From Pseudobacteroides sp. (lineage in GTDB: Bacteria; Bacillota; Clostridia; Acetivibrionales; DSM-2933), in NCBI RefSeq assembly GCF_036567765.1, contig NZ_DATCTU010000008.1, positions 1-64,000 on the forward strand: DNA of 64,000 nt, written 5' to 3'. The notes beneath the pieces were generated by a model that worked only from the letters and a program-made list of their open reading frames with translations, had not been told where the DNA came from and did no database searches. The position numbers and the translations under genes were made by a program. Below, piece after piece: positions 1 to 8,394 of this stretch; positions within the stretch are counted from its first letter, which is position 1; each line of letters opens with the position of its first letter.

Positions 1-315
1 TAGTTAACTCCTTAGTAATTCTTGAACCTAAAGACCAGCCGACTACTTTTTTACTAAATAAGTCTTCAATACTAGCAAGATAGAGCCATCCCTCATCGGT
101 TGGTATATAGGTTATATCTCCAACCCACTTTTCATTTGGATTATTTGCACTAAAGTCTTGATTTAAAAGGTTAGGAGCAACTGGGTAGTTAAGATTCGAA
201 TTTGTTGTTGCTTTGTATTTTCTCTTTAATCTGCTTACAATTCCATTTTCGTTCATCAACCTCTTAATCCTTCTTCTTGAACAAAGTATTCCTTCTTTGA
301 TTAACAAGATTCTTT
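1..315 (-). pseudogene. IS3-family transposase OrfB fragment (edge of window)
   Basis: On the minus strand, from about base 315 down to base 1, one frame reads as the middle of an IS3-family OrfB transposase. It contains CSRRRIKRLMNENGI and then VGDITYIPTDEGWLYLA, the segment that carries the first catalytic Asp of the DDE triad. The frame runs off the left edge. Upstream (above about 315) stops and frame changes break the expected HTH-21 region, so the 5' part is decayed or deleted. It belongs to a different IS3 subgroup from the two copies at 12.9 and 54.9 kb. Whether the part outside the window is intact cannot be seen. Confidence 0.8.
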
Positions 316-846
316 ATGTATCCTATTTATTATTACAATTAAATCTTTATCTTTCTTCGTTCTATTACTTTCAGGTCGTTTTTGCCGTTCATACCTGCTA
401 TTGCTCGTTTTTCTCATTTGTATTTTTAGAGAATAAGAAAACCAGAAAATTTAATCCAACTCTTATATTCTCTGATGGTGTCTCGAAGGCAAAGTAAAAC
501 CCTAAAACTGCATTTACTACAGTTGGGGACTAAAGCTTACGGATAGATTTTACATTTAAAACTTTAAACTACTCTTTTTTTATTAACTTAAAACCATTAT
601 AATGTCAAATCGAAGTTTTCCAGGGTATTATCACTATAAAGGCATAAATAAAAACCGGAATAAATATATAGACTTTTATTCCGGCTCATTAATATTGAAG
701 GTTTATATTTGAGCAAAGCTATAATCTTTCTTCAAATCCTCTGCTTACAACTTTTAAAATCATTCTTTTTTCAGGAAGTCGTATTGCCAGAGACTTCTCT
801 GGTTGGCAACTTGTACATTTTTCATTACGGTTCTCTTTTAACTTTA
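316..846. other. Gene-poor stretch with decayed IS end
   Basis: No supported gene is present. The left part, to about 540, is probably the rest of the decayed IS3-family element, because short frames on the minus strand resemble transposase upstream sequence but are interrupted. Apart from the terminator at 645-684, nothing else is recognisable. Confidence 0.4.
645..684 (-). terminator. Rho-independent terminator
   Basis: Read on the minus strand, a 10-bp perfect stem (CCGGAATAAA / TTTATTCCGG, arms 655-664 and 675-684) is followed by a T-rich run. It lies about 160 bases downstream of the secreted protein gene that ends at 847 and probably ends its transcript. Confidence 0.7.
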
Positions 847-1413
847 TTAACCTTCCACAAATGTAGTCGTTGAGCCAACTACAAACCCCTCATATTGCTT
901 CATGGCATCCAATAAGCTGTTCAACTGCGAACTATTCATATCACGTATATAGGTACTTGCAGGCATCCCAGTTTTACTAACTATGTATCTTATATATGCA
1001 GCTGTATCATTTTCTGATGGTGGTGCATATTTATTCATCATTGCTTCAATGGTATAGTCCCTATATGTAGTGGTAATTAATGTCTTCTTTGCATTATAGC
1101 CTGTATCGTAATTAGGAAATATTGCAAATTGTCCATCAGTTCCAATAGCACCATTTGAAGAAGCAAAACTTCCATACTTTAGATTACCTGGGTTATTATT
1201 TCTCCATGATCGGCTACCTCCATAATTAATAGATACGAGTTTTCTGGAAGAATCAATATTTAATTCGTATCTAACCGCTATCTGGCCATTGTAAGTCGTA
1301 GAATATGCAGTAGTATAAGTTGTCGCAAACGCTGTCGCTGATACAATGAGCATGAACAAAGCTGTAATTGTCACCATCAATTTTCTTTTGTTTATTTCTA
1401 GTAATTTTTTCAT
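847..1413 (-). CDS. Secreted lysozyme-like protein with RNNNPGN motif
   Basis: The 188-residue product starts with a classical signal peptide (charged MKKLLEINKRK, then a hydrophobic stretch to about residue 30). The central part contains WRNNNPGNLKYG (around residues 70-81), a motif typical of a family of phage and bacterial lysozyme/transglycosylase-like proteins, and then a helical region of the kind seen in muramidase folds. The likely role is binding or cutting peptidoglycan outside the cell; the activity is inferred. AGGAG lies eight bases before the ATG. It has its own promoter (1489-1517) and a possible operator (1459-1477), and is not in an operon. Confidence 0.55.
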   Translation of the reverse strand: MKKLLEINKRKLMVTITALFMLIVSATAFATTYTTAYSTTYNGQIAVRYELNIDSSRKLVSINYGGSRSWRNNNPGNLKYGSFASSNGAIGTDGQFAIFPNYDTGYNAKKTLITTTYRDYTIEAMMNKYAPPSENDTAAYIRYIVSKTGMPASTYIRDMNSSQLNSLLDAMKQYEGFVVGSTTTFVEG

Positions 1414-1458
1414 ATTTGAATCTCCTTTTTCGTATGTTTTTAAGTTTTTAATTAAATT

Positions 1459-1477
1459 TAGCTATCGCGATAAGCTA
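1459..1477. promoter_or_regulatory. Palindromic operator candidate
   Basis: TAGCTATCGCGATAAGCTA is a near-perfect palindrome centred on ATCGCGAT, with TAGCT and AGCTA arms offset by one base. It sits between the -10 box and the start of the 847-1413 gene, where a repressor would block transcription. No regulator is identified. Confidence 0.35.
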
Positions 1478-1488
1478 TTTTGTTAAAA

Positions 1489-1517
1489 ATTATATCATAT
1501 ATTGTAAAATAATTCAA
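1489..1517 (-). promoter_or_regulatory. Sigma-A type promoter of the 847-1413 gene
   Basis: On the minus strand, TTGAAT (1512-1517) and a perfect TATAAT (1489-1494) are separated by exactly 17 bases, 76 bases upstream of the start codon. Confidence 0.7.
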
Positions 1518-1615
1518 TATAATCCAATATATTATAATTAACTAAATTGTAATTTTAGATAAGAAAAACTGAAAATTCTGCGTAGCCGAAATAAAATAGG
1601 TTTCTGAATTTTGGA

Positions 1616-1660
1616 AGTAAAAAAGCCCCCGAAGTTGTATTTTTGCATACAGGAGGCTTA
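1616..1660 (-). terminator. Rho-independent terminator
   Basis: On the minus strand, AAGCC near 1660 pairs with GGCTT near 1624 through an imperfect GC-rich stem, followed by a run of T. It lies just downstream of the toxin remnant that ends at 1696. Confidence 0.55.
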
Positions 1661-1695
1661 CTTCAAAGATATTCACGATCAGATTATTTAATTAC

Positions 1696-2049
1696 TTAAC
1701 CTATAAAGACAACAATTGCTTTATCCTGAAATGCCTTTTCAAGCATTGTTTCTAGCCGTGTAACTCTTTCAACCATATAGCAGTTATCACCTTCGCTTAA
1801 TTTGCTTTTTGACCATTCTTTAAGTTGGTAGGTTTCATTTAAGAAGTTGGGCAAATCTTCCTTTGTTAAATCTATTCCCACCGTAAGGCCTCTAAGCCAA
1901 TGTAAGTTTAAGGTGTTAATAGCAACCATCATGTCAACAGTACAGTTATTATGAACAAGTAATCCATTACTACCGACAAAATAAGTATGGAAATCCGCTA
2001 CGTTGAGGTATAAATTGGGTTCTACCCCTGTCCTGTTTTTCTTACTAAA
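1696..2049 (-). pseudogene. C-terminal remnant of a HINT-domain polymorphic toxin
   Basis: The open frame on the minus strand begins right after a stop near 2050 and has no start codon of its own. Its first part contains VADFHTYFVGSNGLLVHNN, the hallmark C-terminal end of the pre-toxin HINT (intein-like, self-cleaving) domain found just before the toxin tip in Rhs/WapA-like polymorphic toxins. The following ~78 residues (from MMVAINTLNLHW) have no recognised family and could be a small tip or a fused partner. A later in-frame Met at 1932 could give a 78-residue protein, but the HINT match shows that the frame originally began much further upstream. The 5' part is missing, cut off 30 bases from the KdpD gene. 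Confidence 0.65.
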
Positions 2050-2079
2050 TTAAATGGATATATTCCTTCTTGTCTTTAA

Positions 2080-3219
2080 TTATTTATCATTCGGAATAAC
2101 ATACACAGCTATATTTTTTGTCTTTTTCAATAGCCTTGTAATAGTAGATCCCCTTAGAAAGGTTTCAAGAGTTGTTCTTGCAGAGTGCCCAACAATTATT
2201 TGTGTTATATGTTTTTCCTGTGCAAATTTAGCAAGCTCTCCTGAAATACTTTCACCAATGAGTTCGGCAGTCTCAGCACCGAGCTGTTTTGCAAGAGCAA
2301 AATACTTATCAAGGGTTTCTTTGTGTTCTTTCTTATATCTAGGAGCAAATACATTTGTGCATTTTACACTAGCGACATACCAATCACATTTAAATCTCTT
2401 TGAAAGCCGTGCACCTATTCTTATGAGCTTTGTTGCCGACTTTCCTGTACTAATACATACCAGAACCTTTTCAGCAACTTGCCAATTATCTTTAATCCCA
2501 TGTTCATTCATATATTCCAGCATGTCTTCGTCTACTTCTTCGGCAGTTTGTCTCAAAGCAATTTCTCTTAGTGCATTGAGGTTTCCCTTTCTAAAAAAAT
2601 TCTTTAAAGCCTGATCTACTTTATCAAGCTTGTATACGCTTCCTCTTTTGAGTCTTTTTTGCAGGGCATCAGGAGTAATATCCACTACAACAATCTCATC
2701 TGCTTTTTCTACAACGATATCAGGAATTGTTTCACGTACTTTTATGCCAGTTATATCATAAACCATGTCATTAAGGCTCTCCAAATGCTGAACATTCAAA
2801 GTGGATATTACATCTATCCCATGGTTTAGGATCTCCTCAACATCTTCATATCTTTTAGCATATTTGGATCCAGGCACATTAGTATGTGCCAGTTCATCAA
2901 CAAGGACAACCTGAGGACTTCTTTCAATAATAGCATCTGTGTCCATTTCCTCCATACTCATACCGTTATACAGGATATTTCTTCTAGGAATAATTTCAAG
3001 ACTTCCTATTTGACTGTCTGTCTCAGCACGTTGATGGGATTCTACATAGCCAATTACGATATCCTTGCCTCTTTTATATCGTCTGTTTGCTTCATTAAGC
3101 ATGGAATATGTCTTACCAACACCTGGAGCATATCCTAAGAATATTTTAAGGTGGCCTCTTTTTTGGTCATTTACTATCTCAAGAGCCTCTTCTGGTGTTA
3201 GTCTGTCTTTTTCGCTCAT
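2080..3219 (-). CDS. Short KdpD protein (sensor N-domain plus USP domain), copy 2
   Basis: The 379-residue protein equals only the cytoplasmic N-terminal part of the potassium sensor KdpD. A KdpD domain with the Walker A sequence GYAPGVGKTYSM (about residues 28-40) and VLVDELAHTNVPG (Walker B-like) is followed from about residue 250 by a universal-stress-protein domain ending in HITQIIVGHSARTTL. The membrane segments and histidine kinase are absent. In Clostridia and Bacillota such stand-alone proteins regulate K+ uptake, and USP domains of this type can bind c-di-AMP; that role is inferred here. A GAGG site lies seven bases before the ATG. It is the second gene of a tandem pair, 26 bases after its paralogue. 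Confidence 0.85.
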   Translation of the reverse strand: MSEKDRLTPEEALEIVNDQKRGHLKIFLGYAPGVGKTYSMLNEANRRYKRGKDIVIGYVESHQRAETDSQIGSLEIIPRRNILYNGMSMEEMDTDAIIERSPQVVLVDELAHTNVPGSKYAKRYEDVEEILNHGIDVISTLNVQHLESLNDMVYDITGIKVRETIPDIVVEKADEIVVVDITPDALQKRLKRGSVYKLDKVDQALKNFFRKGNLNALREIALRQTAEEVDEDMLEYMNEHGIKDNWQVAEKVLVCISTGKSATKLIRIGARLSKRFKCDWYVASVKCTNVFAPRYKKEHKETLDKYFALAKQLGAETAELIGESISGELAKFAQEKHITQIIVGHSARTTLETFLRGSTITRLLKKTKNIAVYVIPNDK

Positions 3220-3245
3220 AATATAACCTCGTTGTAAATATATAG

Positions 3246-4388
3246 TTATTTTACTTCGTTTGCTATTAAATGAATATCAACATTGTTTAATTTTTTGATT
3301 AATTTACTTACAGTTGAACCTCTAAATATCAATTCAAATAAAGTCCTTCTGGGATAGCCTATAAAAATTTGGGTAATGTGTTTTTCGTTGCACCATTTAA
3401 CAATTTCCTCAGTAACACTCTTCCCTTCTAGAGTAGCAACTTCAGCCCCTAATTGCTTTGCTAACTGAAAGTGGGTGTGTAAAAGTTGTCTATCTTTTAA
3501 CGATTGCTTTTTAGCAAAACGGTTCGTACAGGTCACCGTGATTACATACCATTCGCACTTATAACGTTTTGCTATTCGGGCCCCTCTTCGAATAAGTTTT
3601 TTAGAGGATGGGCCTGCACTGATACATACAGTGATTCTTTCGGCAGTGTGCCAGTTATCCCTAATACCTTCCTTCTTCATGTACTCCGAAAGTTCTTCAT
3701 CTACTTCTTCCGCAGTTTGTCTTAAGGTAAGCTCTCTTAAAGCATTTAGATTTACCTTTCTGAAAAAATTCTTAAGAGCATGAGTAACCTTTTCTGGATC
3801 ATATATTTTTCCACGATTGAGCCTATTTTGGAGGGCATCAGGTGTAAGGTCCACTACTACAATTTCGTCAGCTTTATCCACTATATAATCTGGAATAGTC
3901 TCCTTTACTTTAATACCAGTGATTTGATAAACAACATCATTCAGGCTTTCAAGGTGTTGTATATTAAGAGTAGTAATTACATTTATTCCTTGGTTTAAAA
4001 TTTCTTCTACATCCATATACCTTTTCTTGTTTTTTGAGCCAGGAGCATTTGTATGAGCAAGTTCATCAATTAGTACAACTTGTGGTTTTTTTGCAATAAT
4101 AGACTCAGTGTCCATTTCATCCATTTCGGTTTTATTATAAAGAACTTTTTTTAGCGGAATTATTTCAAGATCACCTATTTGATCGTCTGTTTCAGTCCTG
4201 TTGTGCGATTCAACATAGCCAATAACTACATCCTGCCCATATTTTTTCCGCCGATTGCCCTCAGTAAGCATTGTATAGGTTTTTCCAACTCCTGGGGCAT
4301 AACCTATAAAAATCTTAAGATGGCCCCTTTGTTCCTTATCCCAAATTGTTATAGGCTCGTTAATTGGCAATTTATCTTTATTTTCCAT
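3246..4388 (-). CDS. Short KdpD protein (sensor N-domain plus USP domain), copy 1
   Basis: This is a paralogue of the next gene with the same architecture: Walker A GYAPGVGKTYTM, VLIDELAHTNAPG, then a USP-like domain ending HITQIFIGYPRRTLFE. There are no transmembrane or kinase domains. I place the start at the second in-frame ATG (4386-4388), because GGAG lies six bases before it while the first ATG at 4398-4400 has no site. No kdpFABC genes are visible near this pair, so the transporter it would control must be elsewhere. The two copies differ most in the USP half, which would let them sense different signals; that is inference. Confidence 0.85.
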   Translation of the reverse strand: MENKDKLPINEPITIWDKEQRGHLKIFIGYAPGVGKTYTMLTEGNRRKKYGQDVVIGYVESHNRTETDDQIGDLEIIPLKKVLYNKTEMDEMDTESIIAKKPQVVLIDELAHTNAPGSKNKKRYMDVEEILNQGINVITTLNIQHLESLNDVVYQITGIKVKETIPDYIVDKADEIVVVDLTPDALQNRLNRGKIYDPEKVTHALKNFFRKVNLNALRELTLRQTAEEVDEELSEYMKKEGIRDNWHTAERITVCISAGPSSKKLIRRGARIAKRYKCEWYVITVTCTNRFAKKQSLKDRQLLHTHFQLAKQLGAEVATLEGKSVTEEIVKWCNEKHITQIFIGYPRRTLFELIFRGSTVSKLIKKLNNVDIHLIANEVK

Positions 4389-4413
4389 GACATTCTCCAT
4401 AATTATTTATCTT

Positions 4414-4929
4414 CTATTTATTTTTAATAGCACTGGTTTCCTCATACTCATTAATATATCTATAAAGAGTTGCCCTGCTTACACCTATCAATTTTGCAAA
4501 CTCTGTAGCGTTTATTTCTTGCTGATTTCACTTCTTATAATACTTTTCAAAATCTTTTGGTATAGTTCTTTCCGGCCTGCCAATAGCAATGCCACTTTTA
4601 GTTCCAAACTTTTTCGCCTTTTCAATTCCGTACCTTACTCTTTCAACAATGATTTCTCTTTCCATCTCCGCAACAGCTTCAAGGATAGCAAGTAAGAACT
4701 TATACATATTTCCGTCAGTACTGAAGCCTTCTTTTATAAAATGAACAGTAACACCCTTTTCTTTGAAATATTCAGTGATCTTGCGAAGATCATCAACGTT
4801 TCTACCAAGCCTGCTAATACTTTCAACATATATATTGTCACCCTTTATAGATTCGACCATAAGTTTATTTAACTGTGGTCTATCTGAGTTTTTTCCAGTA
4901 GCTTTATGAATATACTTCTTGTCAGACAA
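4414..4929 (-). pseudogene. Serine recombinase/resolvase, N-terminally truncated with internal stop
   Basis: The frame carries the second half of a resolvase/invertase catalytic domain (KATGKNSDRPQLNKL, ESISRLGRNVDDL, EAVAEMEREIIVERVRYGI). The N-terminal part with the catalytic Ser is missing; the frame has only a TTG near 4929 and no ribosome site. At 4528-4530 an in-frame TGA interrupts it, yet the same frame continues for 37 codons through a typical DNA-binding HTH (ATEFAKLIGVSRATLYRYI) to a TAG at 4414. So it is a family member broken at both points, probably the residue of a lost transposon. Confidence 0.8.
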
Positions 4930-4937
4930 GCTGTTTG

Positions 4938-5050
4938 CTAATATCTAATCATATTCGAATAATCATTCGCAATCTTTAGGCTATCAAGAATTTGGCTTAT
5001 TTGCCCTCGATGATGTGTTTGATGATTGAACACATGCAAAAGTAATTTCC
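4938..5050 (-). pseudogene. DinB-family C-terminal scrap
   Basis: About 37 codons on the minus strand read GKLLLHVFNHQTHHRGQI followed by a short helix and a TAG. HVFNHQTHHRGQI matches the metal-binding C-terminal helix of DinB/YfiT-like four-helix proteins (the His-x3-His part). Nothing upstream in this frame continues the domain, so only the tail remains. Confidence 0.55.
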
Positions 5051-5151
5051 CTTTCGTATAAGAATATGTATTCCGTTATTACACCTGCAAATATAATAAT
5101 TATGGCACCTATTAATAATAAAATTTTTGAACTTGTTTTTGCTCTTTTCAA
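4984..5151 (-). CDS. Possible small single-span membrane peptide
   Basis: A 55-codon frame starts with TTG at 5149-5151, eight bases after GGAG. It has a basic N-terminus (LKRAKTSSK) and one hydrophobic segment (ILLLIGAIIIIFAGVI). Its 3' half overlaps the DinB scrap in another frame, so the tail is probably accidental. It may be the start of a gene cut by the same rearrangement. Confidence 0.25.
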   Translation of the reverse strand: MKRAKTSSKILLLIGAIIIIFAGVITEYIFLYEREITFACVQSSNTSSRANKPNS

Positions 5152-5199
5152 ATACTTTACTCCTCTATTAAAATCTGCATTTTCCTATTCACTGTTCTT

Positions 5200-6255
5200 T
5201 CAATATGGAGGAAGCATTCTCCTAATAACATAAAATACAATTACAGGAATAAAAATAAGGTTTCGACATAGGCTCAGGCCCCAAAAAGGTTCTTTAATCT
5301 GAATTTCAGAAATTCTCTTGCTTCTATTACCAAGTACTTGTGCTATATCTTCAAAATACTTCGTGGGATATGGAAATAAGTAGAAGTTCTTTTGCAAGTC
5401 TTCCGGAATTCCTGCCGCTGTTACACTTCCTCCCAGAATACTTCCTAAAATAGCTGCTGTAGTATCAGTATCGCCACCACATTCGATCATTTCTATAATA
5501 CTTCTTCTAAAGTCCCCCTTATAACTTAGCCATGAATGAATAACTACAGGAACAGTATGATATATATATCCGCTAATTCCTTTTTCTAATCCTATCCGTT
5601 TCACATATTCCTTAGAACTTTCTCCATTGTAAATACTCTTTACAACATCTTCAATAAGCTTAAGAAACTCGTTGCTTTCATAATCTATAAGAAGTTTTTT
5701 TAATCCCTCATGAAAACTTGAAGGTTCTACTGTCTTTTGTGTACTAGCAATAAAAGCAGCATATGCAATGGTTAAAGCACCAATTTCAGCTTTTGGATCA
5801 GTATGGGTAATCCTTGTAGAAATTCCCACCAGACTTTTCATTTTATCGTTATCATTACCATAAATAATTCCTATCAATGCACTCCTCATGGCAGGACCAT
5901 TCCCAGCTGAAAAAACACCACTCTTTTTTGGTGAAAAACCAAAAAGCAATTTCACACATGCTCTTAACGATGCAAATCCAACCCCCAAAGGCATTGATAT
6001 TATCCATTTTCTCAAGGATTTTGCAAGATGTTTTAAAAACATCACTTCATCTCCTGAGGAATGGTATAAAGCATGAGCAACCATCAGTGTATGCTCTGTA
6101 TCATCAGAAATAAGGCTTTTGCCCATAAAAAACTTTTGACAATGGATATTTTTATAAAGTTTTTTTTGATGCTGTGCTGATAACCCTTCATATAATAATC
6201 CCAATGAATCCCCAACAGCCGCTCCCATTATTGATCCTAAAACTATTTCTTTCAC
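5200..6255 (-). CDS. ADP-ribosylglycohydrolase family protein with C-terminal membrane segment
   Basis: The 351-residue protein belongs to the DraG/ARH family, which removes ADP-ribose from proteins or small substrates using two Mg ions. The N-terminal GAAVGDSLG, the metal site SDDTEH (about residue 50) and the second site ECGGDTDTTAAILGSI (about residue 260) are all present, so it should be active. The last ~30 residues (NLIFIPVIVFYVIRR) form a hydrophobic segment that would tether the enzyme to the membrane, unusual for this family. The start is GTG at 6253-6255 after GAGGGGAG. It is the last of three closely spaced genes (5200-7692) with no repeats between them. The substrate is unknown. 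Confidence 0.85.
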   Translation of the reverse strand: MKEIVLGSIMGAAVGDSLGLLYEGLSAQHQKKLYKNIHCQKFFMGKSLISDDTEHTLMVAHALYHSSGDEVMFLKHLAKSLRKWIISMPLGVGFASLRACVKLLFGFSPKKSGVFSAGNGPAMRSALIGIIYGNDNDKMKSLVGISTRITHTDPKAEIGALTIAYAAFIASTQKTVEPSSFHEGLKKLLIDYESNEFLKLIEDVVKSIYNGESSKEYVKRIGLEKGISGYIYHTVPVVIHSWLSYKGDFRRSIIEMIECGGDTDTTAAILGSILGGSVTAAGIPEDLQKNFYLFPYPTKYFEDIAQVLGNRSKRISEIQIKEPFWGLSLCRNLIFIPVIVFYVIRRMLPPY

Positions 6256-6320
6256 AATTACTCAGATCTCCCCTCGGAAATTGATTATTCGATATTAAAA
6301 ATCTTTAATGATGCGAATTA

Positions 6321-6647
6321 TTAATCTTCAAAATATTTTATCATTGCACTTATTAAAATTAATAGTATGCTTACTATGAGTGAATAGTTGAAATAACTCT
6401 TAAATAGGTTATAACTCCAGCCATCTTCACCGATAATCCAGTATGCTATAGAATTATTAATTGAATAGCTTCCATCAATTAATGAAGTTGCACCAACAAA
6501 ATTCAAACCAAGACATATGGTTACAATAATAGATATCATGGTCAATAAAGGTAAAGAGTTTGAGAGCTTAAACCCAGTGCCTTTTCTTTTCATCATAGAA
6601 AAGGTGTATATTCCCCAAACAACAAGAACTAAAATTACAAAAAGCAA
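6321..6647 (-). CDS. Small membrane protein, three segments
   Basis: The 108-residue product has hydrophobic segments at about 2-15, 33-52 and 85-103, and no recognised domain. The start is TTG, well supported by GAGGAGGG just upstream. It sits between the NHL-propeller gene (40 bases upstream) and the ADP-ribosylglycohydrolase (65 bases downstream) on the same strand, so the three are probably co-transcribed. Function unknown. Confidence 0.6.
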   Translation of the reverse strand: MLFVILVLVVWGIYTFSMMKRKGTGFKLSNSLPLLTMISIIVTICLGLNFVGATSLIDGSYSINNSIAYWIIGEDGWSYNLFKSYFNYSLIVSILLILISAMIKYFED

Positions 6648-6687
6648 AGAAATCCCTCCTCAAATCACAATTTAAATATTCCTTTTA

Positions 6688-7692
6688 CTATACTTGAGAA
6701 TCCCTGAAATATTCATTTGTAAGAACTATTAAATCACCATCCCAATCAGGTATATAAAGACTTCCATTGTAATAATCCATGCTGCAAATTTTAGGTAAGT
6801 TCAATTTTAAAGGATCAGTTTCTAGAGGGCTGTTACGCTCTTTAGGAGTAATAAATGTTTTCCCAGCAATTGTTGAAATAATATTTGTATATCTATCTAT
6901 CATTCTTAATACATGGTTCTGTGTATCGCCAATATATATGTTACCTTTCTCATCTAGAGATAACGACCATGGACCATCAAATTCTTCATTAGGATTGCTT
7001 CCAAATGTCGCCTTTAGTGCACTGCCTCCATCACCAGAATACCCGGGTTTTCCTGTCCCTGCAATAGGAATCACGAGTTTCCTTCTAATATCAATCATTC
7101 TTACTGCATAATTTTTGCTATCCAATACATATATATTTCCTTCTGGCCCTAAACGAACATCATAAATCCAGTTGAATTGTACATCTCCAAACTTACATGC
7201 TTCATCCTGAAACCCCGTTTGACCGTTTCCAAGTGCCTGAATAGCATGTCCTTCTGCGGTAAACTGCCATATTCTACATCCCTGTATATCATTTATCCAT
7301 ATGTTGCCATCATGGTCAAGAACACAATTACCAACACTTGTTAGTCCAAATTCGTTACAGTCAATTAGAACTGCAATCTCCCAATTACTAGTATCCAATT
7401 TATATATTTTCTTATTTCCAGAACTCGATACCAATATCTTTCCTTCCGGAGTATCTGTAATATATACTGGATAAAGTAAGTCAAAGGTTATATGAAAAGG
7501 ACTGTCTTCTATATGTTTACTTCCAGCTGTCCACCTTAAATTATTATCAGAATCTATACAACCAAACCAGCTTTCATTAGTGTTAATCGTATAGTTATTT
7601 CCCTGAGTATTATGAAACCCAAATTGGGCATATCCATCCTTCCATAACCCACCAAACTCAAAATTAATAATTTTTTTAATTTTCCAATTCAC
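6688..7692 (-). CDS. NHL-repeat beta-propeller protein
   Basis: The 334-residue protein is made of NHL-type blades: GNIWINDIQGCRIWQF, GNIYVLDSKNYAVRMID and GNIYIGDTQNHVLRMID, with the usual AGTGKPGYSGDGG between blades. There is no signal peptide or enzyme domain, so it is likely a cytoplasmic binding scaffold. The start is GTG at 7690-7692 with AGGAGGAG a few bases upstream. It resembles other propeller cargo nearby (PQQ-type at 15589). Ligand unknown. Confidence 0.8.
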   Translation of the reverse strand: MNWKIKKIINFEFGGLWKDGYAQFGFHNTQGNNYTINTNESWFGCIDSDNNLRWTAGSKHIEDSPFHITFDLLYPVYITDTPEGKILVSSSGNKKIYKLDTSNWEIAVLIDCNEFGLTSVGNCVLDHDGNIWINDIQGCRIWQFTAEGHAIQALGNGQTGFQDEACKFGDVQFNWIYDVRLGPEGNIYVLDSKNYAVRMIDIRRKLVIPIAGTGKPGYSGDGGSALKATFGSNPNEEFDGPWSLSLDEKGNIYIGDTQNHVLRMIDRYTNIISTIAGKTFITPKERNSPLETDPLKLNLPKICSMDYYNGSLYIPDWDGDLIVLTNEYFRDSQV

Positions 7693-7754
7693 TTGTCTCC
7701 TCCTGAACTAACCAAATAGAACAAATTAAATTTATTACTTTGTGTAAAATAAAC

Positions 7755-7935
7755 TTCAATGCCCTGCTTATTCAAATCCGTGAGTGCCGCTGTGCGGCCG
7801 GTGACACGGTTTGGTACTGATCTTCTATATGGAATGGCCAGCAGGGCAATTCTGCATGAATTTCTACCTGCACCTTCACGATCATGTGTTGATATACGTG
7901 GCCACATGGCCCTATATTCAGAGAAGCACAGAACG
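7755..7935. repeat. Palindromic intergenic repeat, copy A (divergent)
   Basis: A GC-rich block lies in otherwise AT-rich sequence between the genes starting at 7692 and ending at 7944. It begins with the shared CTTCAAWGCC-like edge (ttcaatgccctgctt) and contains CCGTGAGTGCCGCTGTGCGG. Its right part resembles the TTGATATRYG segment of copies G and L. It abuts the downstream stop codon within ten bases. Confidence 0.55.
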
Positions 7936-7943
7936 TAATTCTC

Positions 7944-8366
7944 TCATTCTTTAATGCCGTATTTATTCATAATCTTTTTCATTTCATCGCTCACAATTAA
8001 GAATTGTCCACCTTTATATGATGTCTCAAATATGTTTCCACCCCAGTATTGAAAATGTTGTAGGGCTCCACTTTTAAAGGAAAATGTAATTACAGTTCCT
8101 GTTGGTCCTTCTTTACGCCAATTACTTCGGTAAAAGCTAGCTCTCGACAGTGAGTTAACTAATTCTAATTTTTCACTTTCCATAAGTTGGATTTGAAAGC
8201 CTGTTATTTCAACATTATCAATCTTATCCCATTCAAAATCATCTCTCAATTGTTTCCATTTCACACTATCTGCAAAATTGTGATAATAATCACTTTGAGA
8301 AAACACAGAAAAACCTACTATAAGGATTAAAATTAATGTTACAGATATAAAGACTACCTTTTTCAT
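7944..8366 (-). CDS. Membrane-anchored small protein, unknown
   Basis: The 140-residue product has one N-terminal hydrophobic segment (VVFISVTLILILIVGFSVF, residues 4-22) and an extracytoplasmic domain of about 115 residues without a known family. There is no lipobox Cys, so it is an uncleaved anchor or a signal peptide. A GGGGGG tract before the ATG serves as ribosome site. It is a lone gene between repeat copy A and the intron fragment. Function unknown. Confidence 0.65.
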   Translation of the reverse strand: MKKVVFISVTLILILIVGFSVFSQSDYYHNFADSVKWKQLRDDFEWDKIDNVEITGFQIQLMESEKLELVNSLSRASFYRSNWRKEGPTGTVITFSFKSGALQHFQYWGGNIFETSYKGGQFLIVSDEMKKIMNKYGIKE

Positions 8367-8394
8367 GTCCCCCCCTTATTTAACTAAAAGTATA

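Noticed and set aside
213..497. Plus-strand 94-codon hydrophobic open frame
   Set aside because: It overlaps the antisense of the IS3-family remnant, has no ribosome site and reads as low-complexity Leu/Phe/Ser typical of AT-rich antisense sequence.
7689..7907. Minus-strand 72-codon frame over repeat A
   Set aside because: It lies in repeat copy A, is Arg/Thr-rich from the GC-rich palindrome, and has no homologue or ribosome site.
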